The translations under genes and the position numbers were made by a program. From the NCBI GenBank assembly GCA_022605405.1, contig JABYQQ010000007.1:2232001-2296000 (forward strand): 64,000 nt of DNA, written 5' to 3'. The notes under the pieces were generated by a model that searched no databases, was not told where the DNA came from, and saw nothing but the letters and a program-made list of their open reading frames with translations. Positions 56,480-64,000 of this stretch are shown here, one piece after another. This stretch comes from Earliella scabrosa (taxonomy: Eukaryota > Basidiomycota > Agaricomycetes > Polyporales > Polyporaceae). The first letter of the stretch is position 1. Each line of letters begins with the position of its first letter.

Positions 56480-57261
56480 ACTATTAGAACGACAGACAGA
56501 CTATTCCTGGACTATTCGATCGACCGTCTTCTTGCTTACTGTCCCTCGGGGACAAGCAGTCTCACGGACATAGTATACCATTCGATTGGATGTAGCAACC
56601 TACAAAGTACAGTACATTTATTATATACGATCTACTACCCTAGTGTGAACTTCAGAGCACACATGCAAGTCAAGGACGCGGCGCATGGATATTATCTGGC
56701 TTGAATGAAGTCAGCGTGACTGCTCGATCATTTGGCACGATTGGAGAAAAGTCAGTATTAGCATGGTATAGATCGTCACTCCCCGTCCTTGAGACGAGTT
56801 CAGGACTTGACTCTATGTTTATTCATCACCCAGACGAGACAAGAGACGACGCTCACCTTTCAGTCTACAAACGCGCGACAAACCTGAAGGTGGACGCGTT
56901 AGTGTCAAAGCGGAAATGTGATGACGAGAGCTCAGAAATTTGGGTATATGATTCTACGTTCATCAGCCCGGAGGCTTCGAAGTAGCGATTCATTTTCTCT
57001 CGTCACTGCAAAGATAGACAGAGAAAGACTCACATCAAGAGCATAGACGGTCAATCCGGGGGCAAAGGCAGAGCGAAAGCAGAGACGTTCATCGCGCGGC
57101 GGCACCGTGAAAAGTTTCGCTTTTACGCGCTAATCACGTGTCTCTTTAGGGCAGGCCACCTTGGGGATTCGCGTCTGCTTCTTGGCGCACAGGCGCCTTG
57201 CTTCTCTGTTCCGTTTCGTGCAGCTCTGCGTATATTGCCTCCATCTTTCCGCCCACACACA
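56480..57261. other. Intergenic region between Cas1-type and STS1 genes
   Basis: About 780 bases. A plus-strand frame of 94 codons (56701-56985) exists but has no family resemblance and no upstream signals; I treat it as chance. No repeat or RNA gene is evident. Confidence 0.45.
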
Positions 57262-58550
57262 ATGGCAAATGTGGTTACGCATCCCCATCTACAAGTTGGC
57301 TTCCACCCTGGTCCAGTGGGCCACTCTCCCTCACCACTTGGCTTCGGATTCGGCCTCACACAACCATCCATGATGCAAGGCTGGCCTACGGCGCCGCATG
57401 CTCAACCACCCTCCTGGGGTTTCCCCCCACAGAACACGCAACCACCTACAAGATTGGCGAAGAGGAGACATGAGCCAGAGGACGAGGATAGAGATGAGAG
57501 GATGGACAGGAGCCCTACGCCAGAGAGACCCAAGCGTGCCGTCCCAAAGAGGGCTCGCACCACGCCCACCGCAACGGCGGCGATTGGCAAGGAACAACAG
57601 ACGTCGAAGGAGAACAAACCACCGACAGCTAGCGACGAGAGTGACGTTGATGTCGGTTTTTTGCTTGGTGAGTAGTGCCTTAGTTGAGTCGTAAGCCTGC
57701 GCTGATCGATTCTCCAGCGAGTCTCCCTCCACAGTCCCTACTCCCTCTGGTTACCTCGCTCCTCTCTGCTCATCCGGCCCTCAAACCCGCCATTCTTTCT
57801 CTCATCCCACGTCCAACCCTTGACGCGGCCTTACAGGGGCTCGCGAATTCCGCCCAGAAGCTGAAAGACGCATATCCCTATTCCAATTCCCCCTTCCCCC
57901 AAACTGGTGCATCGCCATGGAGCAGTACCGGTGGGTTCGGTAGCAATAGGACCAGCGCATCCTTCTCGACCGGCTTTGGGTTTGGGGCACGACCAGCTGG
58001 AGGTGCTGGTTTCGGTTCAGCGCTTTCCCCACCGCCTCCAGGGGCAGGTATGCGCGACGAATATATCGTCAATCGCCTCCAACCCCATATACAAGAATTT
58101 GTTTCAGCATGCACATCCTATCTTCCATACTTCTCCAATATGTCCGCATCGGAACCCGCGTCTTCGGCGAAGTCGCAGACAACCCAGACTCACGCTGCCG
58201 CCCTTCGTCAACAACACAAGGACAAGCTGCACCCCACGGAAACATATCTCTTCCTAGCCGCGCTCACATCCCATATTCTCTCACAACCGCCGCTCGCACA
58301 GGCCTCCCTCGCACCGTTCCTCGTCGAGCGCCTGGACAAAGAGTGGAAGGCATGGGTTGACCATGTGGACGAGCACGTTAACCGACAAGGGGGCATGTTT
58401 GGCCGTGAGACCGTCGCCACCTGGGAACGTGGCTTGGACGAGTTCGCCCAGGCGAAGGATCACGGTATGGAGATGATGAAGGGCATTCGTGATCGCTGGG
58501 TCTCGAAGGTCGGCTGGCTGGTCGGTCGACAGCCCATGGAGGAACTTTGA
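57262..58550 (+). CDS. STS1: Tethering factor for nuclear proteasome, STS1/Cut8
   Basis: Two exons. Start MANVVTHPHLQVGFHP at 57262 (an earlier in-frame non-ATG codon was rejected). The N-terminus is Pro/Gly-rich, then basic with an NLS-like run (RPKRAVPKRARTTP). The Cut8 domain begins SLPPQSLLPLVTSLLSAHP and ILSLIPRPTLDAALQGL after the intron, and continues with YIVNRLQPHIQEFVSACTSY, TETYLFLAALTSHIL, WKAWVDHVDEHVNRQGGMFG, ETVATWERGLDEFA and IRDRWVSKVGWLVGRQ. In yeasts this protein anchors the 26S proteasome at the nuclear envelope. Here it also contains a Gly/Ser-rich insert within the domain. Stop 58548-58550. Confidence 0.93.
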
Positions 58551-58932
58551 GTCCGGTTGGGCTCTTCGTCTTCTTAGTTTATAAGGTTATATGAACGCTC
58601 AGTACCGTAATGTTCTCCCGCTCATCTTGCACACTGGGTTCCCACATCTACACCATCCGCTCCCTTTGCATGTAATAGGCTGCTCCTCTGCTTACCCTGC
58701 ATCTGTACTACTGCACTGATCTCGTTACGATAGCATGACTGGCATGACATACAAATCTCATATTGAAGCATGTTTGTTTGATTCCCATACGGCAGACATC
58801 ATCATTCCGCCGCGAAGAATGGTGTTGCCAGTTGTTGACGGTTGTGTCCGCATCTCCGGCACGTAACGGGTGGTTCGGAGCGCACAACGACGTGCACGTG
58901 GCAAGTTTTCTAGCAGTCGTCGGCGCTAGTGT
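58551..58932. other. Intergenic region before the PPR-like gene
   Basis: About 380 bases; nothing of note. Confidence 0.45.
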
Positions 58933-60813
58933 ATGGTCGCCGGTGACACCACACTACAGCACCTCTACCAGCTGCCCACGACTCGCACTGCAGCAGACCA
59001 GGCCCGGCTGGAATGCCCATGCATGCGCCATCATGCGTCCTTGACTGCAAACTTGCCCTCTCTGTCGCTTGCTTCGGTATTCCAGGCCGCTGCTGGCAGG
59101 GCGTGGGTCAGGACATGCCCGACGCGTGCATACCATCGAACCCACCCCCGCGCCGAAGGAGTCGTCAACACGGACCGTGCTGCTCGTGGGGGTCATGATA
59201 CTCGAGGCGAGACGGGAGGACCATCGTCAGCTCGCATACCGTACGTGCTTCGTGTTCTGCGTTTCGTTATGCCATCTCATACGACATATTGGGACGCACC
59301 CAGACCGTCCAGCGTCGTGTTCACCTCCCTCTGTGACGTTCGAGGGCACTACGCCTCTTCCCCATCTCCGTCTACCGCCGCGTCCGCGGCTGGACGTCCG
59401 TTCCAAACTGCATTACCGGACGCGGACAACCACGCCCCCCGTCCCACCCCCTCCCGAGCTCCGACCCGACGCGGAGTTACTCACGTCGACGTCGAATCCC
59501 TGTCGCCTCGCGACTATGAACATTCCCACTGCGACTCGGACGGCTACCCTGCCTATGAAAGCGAGCCACCATGGGAGGATATCCAAGCTTCCGTGCCCAA
59601 GTCCCTACTCCCACGCGTCACCGTCTTCCAGCCCAAGGAGTCGCCCCAACTGCCGCATCCTGCGACCGGGGCCGATCTGCTGGAGAACCTTGTCCTCGCG
59701 ATAACCGACAGCCCTCCTGCGAGTCTGGCCCAGGTACTGTCCTACCACGCGGCGCATCCGTCCTTGCAGTCAACGAGCTCGTTCAATCTGGTCATCCGCT
59801 ACGCTATTAAATGCGCCAGCTTCGGCACTGTCACCCGCTTGCTCGCCAGGATGGTCCGAGATGGCATATCGGGTGACCTCGAGACGCGAGCGCTGCGAGT
59901 GCGGTCGATGGTGCGGTCCGGGCTCTGGAACATGGCCTGGCAGGAGGAGATGGCGCAGATGAAGGCGGATGGCCTGGCGATGCCCCTCCCTGTGTGGCTC
60001 GAGTTCCTTGGATCCGTGAAGATGGGTGCCATCATGGGCAGCACGTCGAGCTATGGACGGGCCGATGGTGGACGGCCGAAGCCGCTGCGAACGCCAGATC
60101 CCACGGTGACCGCCGCGCGGTTCCATGCGCTCATGCAGCACGCTCCGCTGGTGACTCCGGACGAGTGGCAGCGCGTTCCCCCGCGCGTCACGTACGCGGT
60201 GGTCCGGTCGCTGGTGCAGCTGGACCGGCGGTCGGCGGCGGTCGAGCTCACACGGTCGTACTTCCAGTCACTGCCGCGCGAAATTGACGGAGAGTGGCGA
60301 CGCGAGTGTCTCGCTATCATTCACCTCCACATGACACCGGGACGGGTGTGTAATCTATCGGCGCACTTCGCCGCGCGCAAGACGCTCTTCGCTTTCCTCG
60401 ACATGCACCCCAACTTCAGGCCGACCGCGACGACCCTCTTCTACCTCCTCCGGACCCTCAAGTCGACCAAGCGATGTGGAGAGCGCGCGGATAAGCTCGT
60501 GCTGTCCTTCGAGAGGCGCTGGGGTGGTGACATCCTGGACGACCGTGTGCGGCGGCGGTGGGCCTCGCTATGGCTGAAACAAGCAAGGCCTGACCGTGCC
60601 GAGAGGATCCTTGAAGGACAGCACGCGCTGGACGTCCTGCGGGCGGAATGGAGGGCCGAGAAAGACGTCATGGGAGGGGAGTCAGACAAGGGTCGCGCTC
60701 GACGTCTTCGATGGCTCGACCTGAACCGGGTTCCGCGAAGGGCCAAGGAGCGATGGCGTTGGCGACGACTCCGGCGAAGATTTTGGAGGATCCAGGTACG
60801 CCGTCGCGGATAG
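58933..60813 (+). CDS. Probable mitochondrial PPR-like helical-repeat protein, start uncertain
   Basis: A single open frame of up to 626 codons, unusual here because it needs no intron. The C-terminal two-thirds reads as a chain of helical pairs spaced as in pentatricopeptide repeats: SSFNLVIRYAIKCASFGTVT, RLLARMVRDGI, LRVRSMVRSGLWNMAWQEEM, VTYAVVRSLVQLDRRSAAVE, TATTLFYLLRTLKSTKRCGE and WLKQARPDRAERILEGQ. The tail is very Arg/Trp-rich (RRAKERWRWRRLRRRF), suggesting RNA binding. The first 140 codons look less natural, so the real start may be a later ATG (for example the Met of RFVMPSHTTYW, about codon 113) or an upstream spliced exon. Function would be mitochondrial RNA processing or translation, by analogy. 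Stop 60811-60813. Confidence 0.68.
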   Translation: MVAGDTTLQHLYQLPTTRTAADQARLECPCMRHHASLTANLPSLSLASVFQAAAGRAWVRTCPTRAYHRTHPRAEGVVNTDRAARGGHDTRGETGGPSSARIPYVLRVLRFVMPSHTTYWDAPRPSSVVFTSLCDVRGHYASSPSPSTAASAAGRPFQTALPDADNHAPRPTPSRAPTRRGVTHVDVESLSPRDYEHSHCDSDGYPAYESEPPWEDIQASVPKSLLPRVTVFQPKESPQLPHPATGADLLENLVLAITDSPPASLAQVLSYHAAHPSLQSTSSFNLVIRYAIKCASFGTVTRLLARMVRDGISGDLETRALRVRSMVRSGLWNMAWQEEMAQMKADGLAMPLPVWLEFLGSVKMGAIMGSTSSYGRADGGRPKPLRTPDPTVTAARFHALMQHAPLVTPDEWQRVPPRVTYAVVRSLVQLDRRSAAVELTRSYFQSLPREIDGEWRRECLAIIHLHMTPGRVCNLSAHFAARKTLFAFLDMHPNFRPTATTLFYLLRTLKSTKRCGERADKLVLSFERRWGGDILDDRVRRRWASLWLKQARPDRAERILEGQHALDVLRAEWRAEKDVMGGESDKGRARRLRWLDLNRVPRRAKERWRWRRLRRRFWRIQVRRRG

Positions 60814-62533
60814 GTCCCCCCCATGTGTACGGTTGATGGCGTGCGTGCGGGCGCACCAAGAATTGTATTGAAAGGCCGCGCTTCGTTGGACGTAATGTCC
60901 GCAGGCTATACAGACCTATCCTAATTAGATCGCTCGTCCAACGGTTGCGGTTAAGAGGAGAGGATTGAGCGCCGATGCTCATGGCAATTGATGGGACGGG
61001 TGAGGCGGATTCGCGGTGCAATGAGGAAGGGGCTGTGGCTCGGGTAAGGTGGAGGAGGAGCCCGCCCTGGAAACGCGGCTGGAGCGTACCGGTGACCGAG
61101 CGTACAGAGGAGTGTACTGCACGCGCACGAGCCTAGCATGGCTGCAGGAACCCCAAGGCTGTCCTCTGGTGTGTGCGTCCTCACGTCATTGCATGCAGTG
61201 TTCTTGAGGTGATTCGCACGGTCGGGGGCCCTGCAGAGCGCAACATTTGAGAACGAGGGGGCGGAGGAGTTTGCAGTGATGGGATGACAGGCTGGTTGAA
61301 AGGGCGCGCTGGGCATAGAGCGGGGATGGAAGAGCCAGCAATAGCTAGTGTGACGGATCGGATGCGGGGGCGGTGGAGATCGTCCGCGTCCGCGGGAGAG
61401 GGCGAGGAGGAGCGAGTGAAGCTGACGCGGTTGCAAACAGACTCAGAATTCAGGGGACGGGGGAGACGGTTGGGGAGAGGGGGCAGTCCGAGGAGATGTA
61501 TGGCGGCAGAGACGCGGGCGGCTGCGGTACGTCTCCGTTGGACGCGTCGTGGTTTGGACGAGTGTGCTGACTGCCGGATTGGGACGGGTTCGTGGCATTG
61601 TGCAGAGATCCGGGAGCGAATCTGGCGTGGGCGTGGCGGAGGGGCCGCCACCGGATTCGGAGAGGCGGGTGCGCAATTAAGCAAGCAAATAGACTCAGCA
61701 GCGGCCGAGACCAGCTCCCACAGCCTTCCGAGCCTCCTCGCTCCCTGCGTCGTCCCCGCCGGCCAGCGTCCCGCCCCGGCCACCTGCCCTCGTCCGCGGC
61801 CTGCCCCCGTCCGCCGTCCGCCGCCCCCCAATCGCCGCCCGGTCGACCAATCGCACGCGGCCCGGCGCGGGCGGCCGAGCGTTGGGTGCGCGAGCACACC
61901 TCCCGCGTCACGCTCTGGCCGACGAAATCGGCTGGTGGTCGGCATGTTCACACCGATAGATTGCCCTCCAGGCATGCGCCGAATCGCAGAGCAAGAGCCC
62001 GGGCTGGTGCGCGTGCGCGTAATGCTGAGGTCATGCTGTCTGGGTGGCCGTCTGCGCCTGCTGGCCTCGCGCACGTCAGCGAAGGCGACGCCGAGCCGAC
62101 GTTCGTTAACGTTCTCTCTCGACCCTCTTCCTGTCGAATCTGGCAGGGCCCTCCTGTGGTTCGCTGAGATCGCGTCCGGGCCAGGGATCTTCTGCGCCCC
62201 GTTCGAGATCCGCCTCCAATCTGCCTGTCCCCCGCGTCGCCCCCGCCGCCCTTGCACGCGTCCGGCAAGCGAGCCCCGTCTTGTCCCCGACCACACCAGA
62301 CACTCTTCGCCAAACGTCGCCAAGTGGCCCACTCCAGCTCGAGCTCTCGTCGTAATTATCACCATGCCTCCCATGTTCAATCTTCGGCTCTAGTTTCGTT
62401 TCCTGTCATCCCAGTCCACCACCACAGGCACTCTCCGATCCCCCACAGCGATCCCTGCCACCGCCGCAGTATAAGTTCGCCAGGCCAATCGCCCTCGAGG
62501 TCTGTGCTCCAGATCCTCACAGACCACTCCGCA
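60814..62533. other. Large GC-rich intergenic region
   Basis: 1.7 kb with two long overlapping open frames on opposite strands (about 61181-62380 minus and 61284-62393 plus). Both encode Arg/Pro/Ala/Ser-rich sequence with no family resemblance and no predicted start context, which is expected from GC-rich DNA with few stop codons. The right end is pyrimidine-rich and probably the leader of the next gene. Confidence 0.5.
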
Positions 62534-63393
62534 ATGTCTCACAAGTTCCCGATCCCTCCCCCAGACAAGTTCGTCGCCCTCTCCACCACCAGCGTCGGCT
62601 GCGGCCCCGGAGGTGGCACCCCCATGATCGCGTATGTACCGCGCCCCGCGACGCCCCCCGGCGATCCTTCACGCCGCACTTCGCACTCACTCGCGCTTCG
62701 CGTCAACAGCCGCGTCGCCCTCGTCGACTACAGAGGGCAGATCATTTTCTGCACCTACGTCCTCCCGACCAACCCGGTCACCGACTACCGCACCAGCTCG
62801 ACTGGCATCACCGCCGCCGATCTCCAAGGCAGTAAGCACCACTGATCCAGTCTACCGCCTGGTCACGCCAGTCTAAGCCGTGATTGCAGACAATGTCCGC
62901 CCTTGGAAAGAGGTCCAGCAGGCCGTCGCCCAGCTGATCCGTGACAAGATCATAGTCGGACACACTCTCTGGCAAGACCTGTCCGGTGAGCCTATTCGAA
63001 CGCTAGTCTCAAACACGGACCATTTTTTTCTGATGCAGCTCCCATGTCCATATCAGTTCTCGGGATCCGCCATCCTGCTGTGGCCACGCGAGATGTCGCG
63101 CTTTACCAGCCCTTCCGCAACGCCCTTCGATCACCCAATCACGTCATTGGTCTTCAGACCCTTATGTGGCATCTAATGCGTCGTCGCGTCCAAGAAAACC
63201 ACGTCTGTCCGGTGTGTCTCCCGGCTCCGTTCCTCCCGCTTCACCTGTGCTGAGTGCTCCTTGGCAGCTCGAGAACGCCCGTGCGGCATTGGACCTCTAT
63301 CGGTCTCATTCGGCTGACTGGGAAGGCTCGATCGCTAACGGACAGTGGCCGTCCCATCTTCCTCCCAGCACGTTCTCGCGGTGCTACCAGTGA
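62534..63393 (+). CDS. REX4-like RNase H-fold protein, probably catalytically inactive
   Basis: Start MSHKFPIPPPDKFVAL at 62534; about five exons. The fold is that of DEDDh exonucleases of the REX4 group: GCGPGGGTPMIARVALVDYRG, FCTYVLPTNPVTDYRTSSTG, IIVGHTLWQDLS and LENARAALDLYRSHSADWEG all align with REX4 landmarks. But the first motif, ALDCEMVG in active enzymes, reads ALSTTSVG, so the catalytic Asp and Glu are gone, and the third motif has Asn for Asp (ENARA for EDARA) without its usual His spacing. A non-catalytic RNA-binding role in ribosome assembly is possible. An alternative last splice would move the stop to about 63461. Confidence 0.82.
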
Positions 63394-64000
63394 GCGCGGA
63401 GCTTCTTGCTCGTGTGCCATCCAGGTCACACATCTAATATCTCTGACTCGTAGTTGCTAGTGCTGCGTACGTCAGCCGCGTTTTGGGGCTGCTGATCTAC
63501 CGCCCTTCGACAGGACTGCCCTGCGCATGTCTGTGCTTTCTATCGCATAATCGTCTAATAACTCGACCGGGAACTCCCGCGTTTAGACCGTATCTGTACA
63601 TAGTTCTAATGGTGGTGTCAATAATTGTATGCGTTGGACTCAGCGCGCTAGTGGCGTTCGCACTCCGTTCACCAGCTGATGACCCTTGGAGACGGGTGAA
63701 GGGGGGTGAGCGGCGGAAAAGACAGCATAGGACGAGTGTGATCAGCGCTATCCCAGCGCAATGATGGCCTGCCAAATGCGGCTAGACCGCCACCGCCACG
63801 CAGATGCCACGATGCGGCGTCAAGGCTCGGTCAATCCTGTTATGGTAACTAGATTCGCGTCGAGCGGTGGGCCAATAATGGCTTCGCGTCTTTCCTCCCA
63901 CCACCTCCATCCCTCCACGCACAACTCCGCCCCACACGCCGTCGCTCAACCGCCACCAACATCCACAACACGTCTCTTGCCACAGTCTGTCGATGCAAAC
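63394..64000. other. Right-edge intergenic region
   Basis: About 600 bases to the window edge. The last 110 bases are C/T-rich and may be the 5' leader of a plus-strand gene beyond the window; no start codon with a convincing frame is seen inside it. Confidence 0.4.

Noticed and set aside
56701..56985. Plus-strand frame of 94 codons before STS1
   Set aside because: No family resemblance, irregular codon use and no clear promoter; likely chance.
1..64000. Secondary-metabolite or other functional gene cluster
   Set aside because: No polyketide synthase, NRPS, terpene synthase, P450 or transporter set; neighbours are mixed housekeeping genes.
1..64000. CRISPR array, phage, insertion sequence or retroelement
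   Set aside because: No spaced identical repeats, integrase, transposase or reverse transcriptase motifs seen on either strand.

Overview
The window looks like a gene-dense piece of nuclear DNA from a filamentous basidiomycete, most likely an Agaricomycete; this is an inference. Genes sit on both strands, mostly 100-900 bp apart, and nearly all are cut by many short introns (about 45-90 nt, GT...AG, with CTNA-type branch sites). The proteins recognised are fungal: a CSL transcription factor, an AspB/CDC3-type septin, a BCK1/Mkh1-type MAPKKK, Cut8/Sts1, a Cas1-type O-acetyltransferase and a secreted histidine-acid phosphatase. I see no operon, phage, CRISPR array, rRNA, convincing tRNA or intact transposon. 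Because of the introns, each gene is reported as one span from start codon to stop codon; introns are given where I could place them.

Layout. 1-4310 (+): 3' part of a CSL factor, then a Golgi-type GT32 glycosyltransferase. 4549-7635: ribulose-phosphate epimerase (-), a small secreted GPI-like protein (+), COX13 (-). 7893-14879 (+): proteasome subunit RPN2, a D-2-hydroxyacid dehydrogenase, importin alpha. 15280-15752 (+): LSM5 in five small exons, facing a doubtful minus-strand gene. 17037-19688 (+): phytase-like phosphatase and mitochondrial ribosomal protein bS16m. 19842-27963 (-): acyl-CoA-binding/ankyrin protein, succinyl-CoA ligase alpha, MTR10/transportin-3, septin CDC3. 28812-32018 (-): an orphan 120-residue protein, a nitrilase, mitochondrial ribosomal protein mS35. 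32204-33002 (+): CXXC zinc-binding UPF0587 protein. 33184-43918 (-): an IQ-motif protein, the MAPKKK, GID8, RRP15. 44304-58550 (+): ankyrin/DIL protein, a DLH-like/SnoaL-like protein, rhomboid protease, Cas1-type acetyltransferase, STS1/Cut8. 58933-63393 (+): a PPR-like protein and a REX4-like protein whose catalytic residues are replaced.

Most genes are housekeeping and share no pathway. Themes recur by chance or loosely: mitochondria (COX13, LSC1, bS16m, mS35, PPR-like), nuclear transport and the proteasome (importin alpha, MTR10, RPN2, STS1, GID8), RNA (LSM5, RRP15, REX4-like), and the cell surface (GT32, Cas1-type, GPI-like protein). I found no convincing new multi-gene system. The points most worth checking are a 6-nt microexon, a probable GC-AG intron, the apparently dead REX4-like protein, a DLH-like protein without its nucleophile, an orphan small gene, and a cluster of decayed repeats near 53.0-53.2 kb.
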